A stretch of DNA of 64,000 nucleotides from Tachypleus tridentatus (GCF_004210375.1 NC_134834.1:91330170-91394169), one strand, 5' to 3'; positions 23,681 through 35,128 are shown, numbered from the stretch's first letter. Program-made: numbers and translations. Notes: generated from the letters alone by a model not told the origin.

Positions 23681-25781
23681 CAAATCTCAGAGTGATGGTT
23701 CCAAGATAGCATTTAATTAATTCGAGTTAGCTTTGACATCATGTCAGATGTGAGAGAAAAAAATTGTTTTCAGAGCATTGTTATTGTCTGTGGTAACTTG
23801 ATGGAAAGTTGTCTTCGCAAGAACATTTCTTGTGTGCTCACTGTGTCTGAAGTTTGATGAACGTGAAAATCACTCTATTCAGATTTTTTTTCTTTTACAG
23901 AAAATATGTCGGCTGATAAAGGTAATTATTATCATCCAATTCCCAGTTGTGCCAGTACACAGCAACACGAAAAGTCGTAGAATGTAGTACATATCATATG
24001 TGGTATTAATGGTACTGTTTCGCAAGATGTAGAGGTCGGTAATTTTAACAATGCTTATTTCTACTCACACATAATAATTCCACAACCACCATAAATGTCA
24101 CATACATGTATAAAAACGGAGTTGATAATGTTTCAAATTCATCCCAAAATGAGTATAAGCCTGCTATCTGGTTGCATTGTGAAGTACAACTCATTTGTAA
24201 AAAGAATATTACTTCATGTGTTTCATGACAAGAAACTTATTTTCAAAGTAATAAGCCTTAGAAACGGCTTGAATGGGAAACTAAAACTATTTTATTAAAA
24301 TTCTAAGAGTCTGCGAGTAAAAGGAAAGGAGAATATTATAGATATGTCAACAACCACACTACATTCGCCATATCCAATGCCGACGAGGCTTCTCACCCAA
24401 TACATGGGTACATTTGGCAGAATTGGATGCAACGTTTAACAGGGTAATCAATAAACTACGTTTTAACAAGGTTTTGTCGTCATCAGGTCACATGACCAAA
24501 GTATCTAAATATGATTTTTAATTTCTATCTATGATTTGTGAACGATATGGAACACTAAGCACTGTAGCTCATTTTAAAGTAATAAGTGTGACACAATAGA
24601 ATGAGACCGCTATTACTTAACAATAACTTACAATTCAGATCATGTGATCTATCATAAGATACCTAATTTCTATAATAAAGAACTGAAAGGGATGCTTTAC
24701 ATATTTTATGTCAGTGAATGTTTTCGGCTTGTCGTAGAAATAATGTTACTGATTCAATTTGTCTTTTGTTTGAACAATAGATATAACGTGATATACTTTG
24801 GGTTACCTGTCTGACAGACTAACAATATAGTACTGTAGTTAGTAGATTGTGTGAGCGACCCCTCCACATCTTCTTTGGCCCCCTCACGGGAAAATTATAA
24901 ATTAGTACTAGACTAGTGGCTAAAATGAATATAAGTTAAATTGAATTTTGTTTCATGTATGGAGTTTTAATTGTATTTAGTTTTGAAACAAAATATATTT
25001 CAAAGAATGAAGAGCTGTAGAAAATATTCTGTTATAAAATAAATTAGTAAAACACATAAACGCATACTAAAATTAATTTTCTACGATACTATTCTTTTAA
25101 GATATAAAGTGGGCAAGTAAATTCATACATATCTGTGTGAGAAATAATGTTATAATCACATCAGAAAAAGGTAATCTTCAAGTTCAAAATTTACAAATTA
25201 CTTTATATATATATATTTATGTACATGTTATTACGTATTATAATTTGAAATAGCATAAATCTGAGCTAAATTGTAATTTATATTTTGAAGTTATATAAGT
25301 GTCGTATGTATCCAATTTGTCAACAAGATTGATACACATAATTTCTTTTTTAATACAAATATATTTTAATATACAAACAATGATACAATTTACGATAATG
25401 GTTATTACAAATAATGACTTACGTACAAGAGTTTTGCAAACTTAAAAATAATATTGATTTTTGTTTCTGGAATTTCCTTGATATCTTATCGAGTGTTCAC
25501 GATGAGTGAGCTAATTTCCAGTTGATGCAGGTACGATTCACTCAACAGGTAGCTAGCTAGCTCTGTACTCGTCTAATTTCGCCGGCCGCACGCCGAGTTA
25601 TTCGACCACTAAAATTATATAACGTATTCTTAAAACAACTAATGTTTGGTATGAATCTATTGAAGTTAAATGGTTTATTATTTATAAATGTTCCTTGCCA
25701 ATTACCTGAAGTTCACGATTAATAAGCATTATACCAATCATGGTTGTAACTTCTGAGGCTTATAGTACCATAACTGTAACT

Positions 25782-26055
25782 TGTTTGTTTGTTTTGGAAT
25801 TTCGCACAAAGCTACACTAGGGCTATCTGTGCTAGCCGTCCCTAATTTAGCAGTGTAAGACTAGAAAGGCAGCTAGTCATCACCACCCACCGCCAACTCT
25901 TGGGCTCCTCTTTTACCAACGAATAGTGAGATTGACCGTCACATTATAACTCCCCCACGGCTGGGAGGGCGAGCATGTTTGGCGCGACTCGGGCGCGAAC
26001 ACTTGACCCTCAGATTACGAAGCACACGCCTTAACGCGCTAGGCCATGCCGGGCC
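25782..26055 (-). mobile_element. S1 SINE, complete
   Basis: This tail-first copy runs from GTTTGTTTGTTTTGGAATTTCGCAC to GGCCATGCCGGGCC. Its head variant is CpG-rich (GCGCGACTCGGGCGCGAAC), shared with the copies at 36.8, 39.8 and 40.6 kb, and defines a subfamily with GGCTGGGAGGGCGAGCATG. Confidence 0.93.
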
Positions 26056-26569
26056 AACTATAACAACCCAATAATATATACTGTCTCCTGGCGCATCTCG
26101 TTGGTTAGATTTATAGGCATGAAGACAGTTTCTAGAAATTTCAGCCTGCAAAACAATATTGAAGGTAAAATACATGCATATATTGTTAATTCGTATACTC
26201 GAGAATCGTCTATAATTTTAATGAGTAGGCGGAAATTTCACAATATAAATTTATCAGTATAAGCTATGTGCATTCTTAAATATAAACTTAACTTAAACAA
26301 ATACTGATATTTAAAATATATATATAATAACAAATATACTGACCTCTTTAACAGATTTACTGTTGTAAATTTATTTTAGTGTCTACACTTATCTCTGTAT
26401 AGTTTTCTTTTTTGCATGTGACGTATATTGTTGATTTTTACTTTCAAGAATCTTCTACAAATTTCGATAACATTTAGTTATAAACTAAATTATATAAATT
26501 ATTGTATTCAATAAATACAATTTTTTGTTTGCAAAAAAGAAAACTACGCGAATTTGTAGAAATTTCAAC

Positions 26570-26730
26570 AATGTTCTAGCGCGATTCCTATAAAATGCAA
26601 CTAGCGAGAGAGAGAGAGGATATTATTATTGGACAGCTACAGTTACTATGATATAGGCCTAGGAAGCTATAATTATGAATAAAGCCTATTAATCGGAATA
26701 GTACAGAATTGGATCAGGAACGTTTATAGA
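26570..26730 (+). repeat. Dispersed repeat R1, copy 1 (unknown family)
   Basis: About 160 bp similar, in opposite orientation, to 34833-34985. Shared blocks include GCGATTCCTATAAAA, TATTATTGGACAGCTACA, ATAGGCCTAGGAAGC and CAGAATTGGATCAGGAACGT. No coding potential, terminal repeat or tRNA box was recognised. Confidence 0.8.
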
Positions 26731-27490
26731 TTTCGAACATTACAAACCGTTCAACTTCAATGAATTATTTCGAGCGTTAGAATTTCTACTAGGACATTAA
26801 ATATTTTCTTTGATAAGAAGTGAGCTTGTAAGCAGGGTGAGGCCAATCAAGAAACGACAATCAGTCTTTTCGTTGAATTGCTACTCATGTCTATAAATTG
26901 TCTACTGTATAGGGAGACAGTAGCAAAGTACGCCTGATGAAAATTACTTTTGTAAATACTTTATAATTATGTTATGAAAGAATCCATGAATCTGGTTGTG
27001 ACATTTGAGGCAATATGCCATTTTAGACTTTTTCTATGGTAATATTATACACTTTTTCAGAGAATTTAAGAAACGATTGTCTTTGATATTTTGGATGATT
27101 TAACCTCTTGCTTACATTTCGTTTAAGGCTGTCGAATATTATTTAAAACTTATAAATAAAGGTGTAATTAAATCTGTATACGATAAATACCTGTGATAAA
27201 ACATTTTCAAAAACATACTGTTGCTAAGCGATCATTTATCTCATTTTCTCTCTCTCTATATATATATATAATGAGATAGTTATAAATTATGTTTAAGTAG
27301 AGCATTAAAAATTAACGTTTTCGTCTGAACTGACCTTAAAGCGATTTTAACGTCATAAATGTGGCGATAATCTAAGGTTACTTTTATTCTACCATTTTCA
27401 AAAATATATCCTAAACAATCAAATACATTAAATATTCAAATTGAACTCTAGAAAAAAATCATAAAATTTGTTATAGAAACTTTATCTATC

Positions 27491-27563
27491 GCCTCCATAG
27501 CTCAGTGGTTAGAGCACTGGTCTTGTAAACCAGGGGTCGTGAGTTCGATCCTCACTGGGGGCT
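27491..27563 (+). tRNA. tRNA-Thr (anticodon UGU)
   Basis: The 73 bases fold into a standard cloverleaf. The acceptor is GCCTCCA with TGGGGGC (one T-G pair), the D arm GCTC/GAGC, the anticodon stem CTGGT/ACCAG with loop CTTGTAA giving anticodon TGT, the variable loop GGGTC, and the T arm GTGAG/CTCAC with TTCGATC. Both internal RNA polymerase III boxes are intact (TAGCTCAGTGG and GTTCGATCC). There is no intron and no encoded CCA. A TTTT near 27605 could end transcription. It has no SINE body attached, so it is a real tRNA gene rather than a SINE head. It would decode ACA codons and wobble partners. Confidence 0.96.
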
Positions 27564-28086
27564 AAGGTAAAATCATTGTAGCAAGAACGGGTTAATACTC
27601 CCCTAACTTTTCAAATTAAGGCTTGAGTTTGTACTTTTGTTGCAACATATTTCTAGTTGTACGTCTTGGAGAATGTTTGATGTCAAACTTTATATTTAAA
27701 TTTTTATATATAAAAAAAGGATATCAAGGTTATTTTAATGTACACCAAATATTCATGTGCGTAGTGTCGATTTTCTAATGTAAAATACTGCTATAAACTG
27801 TTTTGATACTCAGTTTGCGCTTACACTATATTTTACTGAGACACATATTTACACAGCTGAATTTCCAGCTTTTCATAAACCAAAATATGCATTTTGACAA
27901 ATAAGTCAAGTTGAAAGTGTCGGTTTTTAACGTAATTAGCTTTTCACAGAAACAACTGTTTTCTCCTTTTCTATTTCTATACTTACACTGCAAACCTCTG
28001 TTTGCCTGTTTTACTTTAGGACAATCTTAAATCTCTTATAACGTTATGAAATACTCGAACTTCAAATAACACTTTACTTCAGGAAT

Positions 28087-28315
28087 TTTGTTTTTGTTTG
28101 TTTTTTTAATTTCACACAAAGCTACTCAAGGGCTACCTGTGCTAGCCGTCCCTAATTTATAGTGTAAGACCAGAGGGAAGGCAGCTAGTTATCACCACCC
28201 ACAGCCAACTCTTGGGCTACTCTTTTACCAACGAATAGTGGGATTGACCGTCACGTTATAACGCCCCCACGGCTGAAAGGGCGAGCATGTTTGGCGCGAC
28301 GGGGATGCGAACCCG
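28087..28315 (-). mobile_element. S1 SINE, lacking the tRNA A-box end
   Basis: The tail and body are intact, but the head stops at GGGGATGCGAACCCG, so the anticodon and A-box part are missing. It is 5'-truncated in SINE orientation, as happens in incomplete reverse transcription. CpGs are well kept. Confidence 0.9.
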
Positions 28316-29164
28316 GACTACTACAGTAATAAAGGCAAAAGTTAAAATATAAACTTACTGAATAAGTAATCATCTCTGTTACATCTGCCTGTGGTTCAGC
28401 GACAACTACAGTGGCATATCTTGTAAAACATAAAGTCTAGATACTCTCGCGAACATGTACAGCTTTAGTTTTACACTTAACATCAACAAAAAACCACTAC
28501 AGTTGTTTGTTTTTTACTTGGATTGATCAAGTGTTTTCAATACACAGTTAATAAAATCATCTAATCGTTTTCCAACATTATGACACCATTTTTTAAAAGA
28601 AATTATGTACATTTCGTACAATCCAAACTGTAAAATTAATAATATCGAAATAAGTTATTCAGTGTGGAAACACATTGTGTTAATATAAAAATAAGTTGAA
28701 ATGAAGACGTCAGTCTAACGTTTATATATATATATACAATCATTAAACAGTTGGTTCGCTGTATGATATCCTATAATGAATTCGACGAAATACCAATACG
28801 TTATTCATATACTTAAATTAATTTAGGTTACTGTATCATTATGAAATAAATGGACTCAAAACACCAATGTTCTGCCGAAACATAAAGTTTGTTCCCCGAA
28901 AAATAAGTCATTTTATTATTTTATAAATGACAATTTACCAACTTATTACCTAAATAAGGTTTTTGTTGTTAATAGCAGATTAATCGTAAAACATCTTTAA
29001 AATTCTCCTTAATAAGGTTTTAAACTGTAGAGAAAAAAGATATATTTTATAATGTATTTTTAAGCAATTTTCTTAAAGTTTGTTATTTTCTCTTTTTTCA
29101 AACAGCAAGAGACTTACCATTTAAACAAAATCATTGCTAAATCTAAAAACACCATTTGTTAAAC

Positions 29165-29255
29165 TTAAGATGACGTAGGAAGGTTGAAACGTTGTTCTCT
29201 GCTTATCAATAAAATGTTTAATACCCAGACCAGTCGATCTAAGATACATTTTGTA
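29165..29255 (+). mobile_element. Penelope-like 3' end fragment (candidate)
   Basis: The stretch AAGATGACGTAGGAAGG, TTGAAACGTTGTTCTCTGC, then ATCAATAAAATGTTTAATAC resembles the non-coding end found after the endonuclease of Penelope-like elements, where GAAACGTTGT follows a GATGA-type motif. It is followed by a TA-rich hairpin (29370-29440). No coding part is attached. The call rests on motif memory. Confidence 0.4.
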
Positions 29256-29369
29256 ACACCATGTTCAGCGTATCGTTTAATGCGCCACTTTAAAACTACT
29301 TGTTTTGATGCGTTTAACATTATATCATTTACGATTTTTTATTCAACCTACTGGTTCGTGTTTTGGACT

Positions 29370-29440
29370 TATATATATATATATGTAAAAATGGCTTGTT
29401 TTCTCAATCCAAACGAGCCGTTTTTATATATATATATATC
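29370..29440. repeat. TA-armed inverted repeat
   Basis: The left arm (29370-29398) is a TA run followed by GTAAAAATGGCTTG. The right arm (29413-29440) is CGAGCCGTTTTTA followed by a TA run. The arms are reverse complements over about 27 positions with two G/A differences, around a 14-base loop. It could form a cruciform or hairpin. Confidence 0.8.
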
Positions 29441-29489
29441 TTTACAAGTGGGTTTTCTCGACATCACTGATTTTGACCTTATAGTTTGA

Positions 29490-29665
29490 TAGCTGCGACT
29501 TCGAAGCTTTCTCGCCTTGAGTTGTGTCCTTGAGCAAAACACTTCATAGGTTTATTCCTTCAATGTACCCAGTTGTTTAATAGGTACCAGCGAATAGCGG
29601 GGGTTAACATTAAGGTGGATTGGCAAGGAGAAGGACCGAAGGAACTCCCATTCTCAAACGTTTTT
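29490..29665 (+). mobile_element. SINE-like element with GTCCTTGAGCAAAACACTT module
   Basis: GTCCTTGAGCAAAACACTT and, downstream, ATAGGTACCAG occur in the same order as in 15095-15300. The central module is widespread in animal SINEs. No clear tRNA head was recognised, so the boundaries are uncertain. Confidence 0.5.
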
Positions 29666-30437
29666 GCCAACAAAACAAAAGTTCAGCGCATGCTCGGTAC
29701 GGAATGAATTTAACGTAATTTATTTACCAGCTGTAAGTCTTAGTTCAACAAGTAAGTTTACTTGTCACAAAACGTTAGTATTTTAAATATACATGCAAAT
29801 TAATATATTTATAATAAATCTACTGATCTCTATGCTGAAAAGAATTTTTCATTGGTTAGTGTCAATGTATTGACACCTGACATCAAGCAGTGGACCCGTT
29901 AAACTTAAAAGGCAAGGATAACACTTTGGGTGATCTCAGTTTTCGTGGTATTTCTTGTCATTTTAACTTAATTACACACAACTTTTTAAATTTGTAACTG
30001 ACTGTTAAAAGTATATGACTATATAAATTGTGAAAAATCTTGTGCTAGAATTAGTATTATAGAAATAGAGAGCAGTAACTAACAACATCTTGATTGTTTA
30101 AATTTATTCAATTGTAGTCACATGTAATGTTAACAATACCGTGAAAAATTTTGGTGGAAGCTTCGATTACAAGTCCATATGGTAAAATTAAAACAGAAAG
30201 AAAAGTATTAAGTAATATAAGCTGTGATAAACTGAATATCAATACAACATAATTCTTACTTTGAATACAATACACATATTTACACAGGTAGGCTTATTAA
30301 TAAAGTACGTACGTTACGGAAATAGTTTAAGCTACACTAGAATATTTATTTGCTATTTACTTTTATTTTACAAATTATAAGTTTTTAATATAGCAAACTT
30401 CTATATACATTTAAAGTTTGTAAAGGAGAACTCTATA

Positions 30438-30661
30438 CAGAGTGTCCGTAAGTCCCTACCCATCCATACGTTATTATCTTATATTCAAATACGTATGTAT
30501 TATACTTTTTTTTTTTCAGAGAAATATGGCCGATGTTAGCCAATTTACACTTGAAGAGCGTATTGTGACATAATCGTCGCATAATATTATGCAGCGAGAA
30601 TGAGGGACAGCACACAGATACATAAGATATAAGGTTGGATAGGGACTTACGGACCACCCTG
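30438..30661 (+). mobile_element. Small TA-flanked DNA element (Tc1/mariner-type deletion derivative)
   Basis: The 224-bp element is flanked by TA on both sides. Its ends are inverted: the left CAGAGTGTCCGTAAGTCCC matches the reverse complement of the right end, CAGGGTGGTCCGTAAGTCCC. Inside, at 30525, ATGGCCGATGTTAGCCAATT opens a peptide MADVSQFTLEERIVT followed by a stop. This resembles the helix-turn-helix start of Tc1/mariner-like transposases (FTLEER pattern). The rest of the transposase is missing, so it is a non-autonomous, internally deleted copy. Confidence 0.75.
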
Positions 30662-31825
30662 TACATGCTGGATATCGTACAATCATTATATAATACATAC
30701 AATTTGAAAAAAGAAACTTAGAAAGCCCCATTTTTTCATGTGGATATTTTTATGGCACGTTGATGATTAGATTAATAGAAGAGGGAGTTTATTTTCTTAC
30801 GTGATACTTGCATTTCTATTAATTTTCTACTTAGTTTATGCATCTTAAGTATGTGTGTATAATTTACAGTATTGGAAGTTTTGTGATCACTTACAGTTAA
30901 AACTATAGTAAACTATATACATGTAAACTGAATACTAAATAAACAAACTCTTAAAAGGTCTATAAGGCTACTTGCGCTTAATGTTTTGTTTATTATCCTG
31001 TTGTTCAAATAATTGTTTAATAATAAAGAAATACTAAGTAATAAAATAATAAAACGAAATATACGGAAAGGTTTACGGCAATCTTTACAATGTTGTAATG
31101 CACACGTGTTTGTTTACGTTCCTCGCTTCGTTGCTTGTTTTTTACGCCATCTTGAATTCATCTCTCTGGCTAAGAAAGAAGTGCGCACTCTTGTGTTGAA
31201 GACATAAATAATTCCTTGAATTGAGCTTTCCTATTTGAGTAACGGATTTAAAAAATCACACAGATCGTTGAGGAAAATAAATTTCAGATCTATCCAGTAC
31301 ATATACAGAAGTATTCTTTTAATTTTAATACTTGAGTTTTTATTGAATAAATAATACAAAAGTGGACAAACCGTTAAAATATTTAGGCTTACAATTAAAT
31401 GGCATTTGAAAACAAAACAAAACATAGTAACATCACACGTTAGACAACATTTAGATAAATTTTTAATTAGATTGTTGAGAAAATATATATACTGCAATTT
31501 TCACTTGAACTGTTATTTGTCTGTATTGTAGGGCTTTGATATGATGGAGATATTCCAATCACAAACCTGTTGATACTGTTTTAAAAAACACAAATATAGG
31601 TATCACACCACTGAGATTTTCCCAAGCTGAAGAAAACATATTCTTAAGTTGAAAAAATTACACTTCATATTTCTTTTCTAAAGAATTGTAAAATTTAATT
31701 ATTATACTTTAAAACAATATGCACTATCACAAAACTTATTGAGAGGTTTAATTTCAAATGTATATAACTTGGAGAAACATTTAGATAAAGAATATTATTG
31801 TTAGCTATATTCTCTATGTTCATTG

Positions 31826-32181
31826 TTTTAGGTCAGATACTTGCTTGAGGGCGCATGACGTTATGATCAAGTAAATTTATAAAAGTAATCCTAGAATACC
31901 GAAAAGGCTCACGAAGACGTCAAGAATCTAACAACTTTCATGAATGTCTAGATACAGGAATAATAGTTATAAATACGAGTAAGTAGTTAGTTCAGTAATT
32001 CAGAAGTGAATAAAATATTCAGTGTGAAGGAACCGAATAATTGTTGACCAAGAGATTATTGACTAAGTAATAGTGTTCACTAAGAGTAAAGTTCCTGTAA
32101 GTTAAATTAGCAAGTTACTCAACATTTGGCATGAAGCAAGATAACTTCTGTTAAATGTTATAAGTATATTATGCCTACAAC
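31826..32181 (+). mobile_element. Possible LTR of a gypsy-type element
   Basis: The interval starts TGTTTTAGG, has a TATAAAAG box near 31878, an AATAAA in GTGAATAAAATATTC near 32010, and ends TGCCTACA. It is followed after a leader by a gag-like fragment at 32428. These are the parts of an LTR in the right order, but no second LTR was found and the boundaries are guessed. Confidence 0.3.
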
Positions 32182-32427
32182 TTCGTCAAAGTGAGCATAG
32201 TCTGTAGAAAATGTTATTGAAGAAATAAGTTAATTCATTATCGTTTATCATTACGTAGATTGGACTTGGCATTACTTTTTCAAAAATACAAACAAACTCT
32301 TCCAACAAAGAAAAAAGAAACGAACATGCCACAACACTAGTGTTAGAAGCTGAATTAATTCAGTGAAAATAACACTGAATTTTGTATTAACTTCATTTTC
32401 ACAATTGATCTCACAAAGCGAGATAAT

Positions 32428-32788
32428 ATGAAATATGAAATAGAAGAACGTATCTGGTTTATATCTGTTATCACTACTACTTTACCATCTATCACTGCAG
32501 AAACTTCCAAGACTTTTCTGATCATATCATTGCTAAAAACAGGTTCAGAATTTAGCTGGCCAATTCAGTATTGCTTGATTGAGAGACCAATGTGGTATGA
32601 TGAAACGGAACCATGGGAGACGTATCAAGCTCAGTTATAAATAATTTCCAAGGTAAGCAGCTAGAATAGTAAACAGCAAGCTGTTCTCGCTGCCCATTTA
32701 AAAAGACTAACTTTAATGACACTAAGTAACCTTTCAGCTGCCTTTTTCAGTAGATTTAGAGTGAGACATCTGTTACGTATTACAATTT
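32428..32788 (+). pseudogene. Ty3/gypsy-like gag fragment
   Basis: The reading frame contains MWYDETEPWETYQAQ, then (through two stops) KQQAVLAAHLKRLTLMTLSN and a piece SRFRVRHL. This matches the capsid-start pattern of Ty3/gypsy gag proteins: W/F..PWE.Y..QF, later A..L...LRG.A...L..L, later RFG..HQ.EL. At least two in-frame stops and an apparent internal deletion make it non-functional. It is cut off where the mariner at 32790 begins. The first 47 codons were not recognised. Confidence 0.5.
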
Positions 32789-32789
32789 A

Positions 32790-34145
32790 TTTCAGACGAG
32801 TCTTCATTATTATTAATTACTTCTTGCCAACGATTCACAAGCTTCTAAATGCCACTTCTATAAAATTCTTGGGGTTTGGAGGAAAAGAATGTAGAGAGGG
32901 TAGTTTTGACATTTTCATGTGTTCCAAGCTCTTTTCCATCAATATAGTTCTGCAAACTTCGAAATAGATGATAATCAGATAGGGCAAGGTTTGGAGAATA
33001 AGAAGGATGGTGAAGTTTTTTTCAATTCTAGCTCTTCAGTTTTTCCAGATGTGATCCTTGCTGTATGGGGCCATGTAGTATTGTGGTGTAACACAACACT
33101 TTTACCATCGATCAAAACAGGCTTCTTTTCTTTCATTACAACATTCAAGTGCTCTAGCTGTTGACAATAGAAGTCTGATGTAATCGTTACATTGAGTGGC
33201 AGCAACTCAAAGTGGATCACACCAACAATATCCCACCAAACGCTCTACAAGAATTTCCTAGGGTGGAGGTCCATTTTTCGCTATGCTTTAGCCAGTTTAC
33301 CTGCACTGAACCATTGTCTGTGGCGCTTAACATTTATATAATATATCCATTTTTCATCTCCAGTCACTAACCTGTCCAAAACAGGTGAGTTACATTCACG
33401 AGAATGCAGAGAAGTGCAAATGTCTACTCTTGCTTTGAGGTTGACTTCTGTCAAATCACGGGAGACCCATTTTCCAAGTTTTGACACCTTTCCAAGCTTT
33501 GTTTGTTTGTTTTGAATTTCGCGCAAAGCTACTCGAGGACTATCTGCGCTAGCCGTCCCTAATTTAGCAGTGTAAGACTAGAGGGAAGGCAGCTAGTCAT
33601 CACCACCCACCGCCAATTCTTGGGCTACTCTTTTACCAACGAATAGTGGGATTGACCCTCACATTATAACGCCCTTGCGACTGAAAGGGCAAGCATGTTT
33701 GGTGCGATAGGGATCCGAACCCGCGACCCTCGGATTACGAGTCGAACGCCTTAACCCACTTGGTCATGCCGGGCCCCTTTCCAAGCTCTTGCAGATGACG
33801 GTTAACTGTTGAATGGGTTGAATTAAGCTTCTGTGCTAGTTCTTCAACTGTTACAGCACAGTATTCTTCATGTGCAGTCAACAGCAAGTCACCGTTAGCC
33901 TCAACAAGACGACCTGAACGTGGCGCATCACTTAAGCTGTACTCACCTGATCTGAACTTCTGAAATAACCTTCGACATTTCCTTTCGTTGCGAGACTTCG
34001 CACTATAAACACCTTGAATGTTTCGTGTAGTTTCAGCTGCACTATTGCCTTTTTAAAATTCGTAAAGCATTATATGCCTAATGTGCTCCTCAGACACATC
34101 CATCTTCGTAAGTGTTTATTTGATTAATGATCTGAAAAAGTGGAG
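32790..34145 (-). pseudogene. Dead mariner-family transposase element, split by a SINE
   Basis: The minus-strand frame starts MDVSEEHIRHIMLYEF (ATG at 34101-34103), as in mariner transposases, but a TAA follows at 34053-34055. Further blocks are the helix-turn-helix region, GKWVSRDLTEVN, TGDEKWIYYIN (first catalytic Asp) and HHNTTWPHTA, where the usual HDNARPHTA aspartate is His. In a shifted frame near 33000 comes YSPNLALSDYHLF, with the third Asp. The C-terminus reads KPQEFYRSGI and W near 32830. An S1 SINE interrupts it at 33499-33775. Nonsense, frameshifts and a lost catalytic residue show it is inactive. Terminal repeats could not be fixed. Confidence 0.85.
33499..33775 (-). mobile_element. 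S1 SINE inserted in the mariner, with 12-bp target duplication
   Basis: This is a complete tail-first S1 copy flanked on both sides by CCTTTCCAAGCT (33487-33498 and 33776-33787). The duplication shows target-primed insertion and fixes both ends exactly. Joining the flanks restores mariner coding continuity, so the SINE came after the mariner. Confidence 0.97.
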
Positions 34146-34483
34146 TTGGGTTAGTTTCGTTTCTTTATTTGAACATTTTTCTACACGTCCTACTTCATAT
34201 TTCAGTCATTAAAGTCTTCTAGAAAGACAGAAATGGTGATGTAACTTCTGTATTAAATTTTCGGAAATTACTTGTGGGATGACCTGATACTATTTCGAAT
34301 AACCGGAAATTTGAATTTAGAAGTTAATAAAATGTTAATATATAACAAATTTATGTTATTTGCCAACGGAATTGATACACACAGTTTTTTTTAACACAAA
34401 TATAAAAACAATACAATTTATAATAACGGTCATTACTAAAAGTTATTACAAATGATGGTTTATATATAACAGTTTTACAAATT

Positions 34484-34577
34484 TACAGTCCTCGCTAGTG
34501 CAGCCGTATGTCTATGGATTTACAACGCTAAAATCAGCGGTTCGATTCCGATGTAGTTTTTGCTATAAGAAAAACAC
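34484..34577 (+). mobile_element. S2 SINE, truncated
   Basis: CTCGCTAGTGCAGCCGTATG, ACAACGCTAAAATCAGCGG, B box GGTTCGATTCC, then a deletion to TTTTGCTATAAGAAAAACAC. Confidence 0.75.
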
Positions 34578-34756
34578 ATACAAACTTACAGACAATACTA
34601 CGTCTTCCATCGGTTTAGAACTGAATATTTTATCGACGATCCAAGTAAACGACAAGCAAAACAATTTTGATTTGATAATGTTGCACCTCGTTTAGACTAA
34701 CGTCGTCTTTTCCCGGTTAGCCTCAAACCCTTGCAAGCTCACTTCTTCCGGCGAAG

Positions 34757-34832
34757 AGTTTGTTTTGGAATTTCGCACAAAGCTACTCGAAGGCTATCTG
34801 TGCTAGCCGTCCCTAATTTAGCAGTGTAAGAC
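34757..34832 (-). mobile_element. S1 SINE fragment (tail side)
   Basis: GAGTTTGTTTTGGAATTTCGC to AGCAGTGTAAGAC is a normal S1 start in tail-first orientation. It breaks off abruptly into repeat R1. Confidence 0.9.
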
Positions 34833-34985
34833 ATTTATAAACGTTCCTGATCCAATTCTGTAGTTTTCCGACGAGTAGGCGTTAATCACAACTAAGGCTT
34901 CCTAGACCTATGGCGTACTGATTGTAGCTGTCCAATAATATTATTTTTTCTCGTCTGTCCACTAGCCGCTTTTTATAGGAATCAC
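34833..34985 (-). repeat. Dispersed repeat R1, copy 2 (unknown family)
   Basis: Reverse complement relative of 26570-26730, about 75-80% identical by eye. It sits between two S1 fragments in opposite orientations. Confidence 0.8.
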
Positions 34986-34989
34986 GCGA

Positions 34990-35128
34990 GTTGTAGTCCA
35001 AAAGTTGACGGTGGGTGGTGAATACCAGCTGCTTTCCTTCTAATCTTACACTGCTAAATTAGCGACAGCTAGCGCAGATAGCTCTCGTGAAGCTTTGCGA
35101 AAAATTGAAAATAAACTAAACCACTAAA
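34990..35128 (+). mobile_element. S1 SINE fragment, opposite orientation
   Basis: TTGACGGTGGGTGGTGA through CTTACACTGCTAAATTAGCG to AGCTTTGCG and an A-rich tail is the 3' half of an S1 SINE in sense on the plus strand. It is the only S1 copy in the window with this orientation. Confidence 0.85.

Noticed and set aside
25939-26175. ORFs across SINE copies (also at 39.0 and 59.5 kb)
   Set aside because: They are translations of S1 SINE sequence, which is non-coding.
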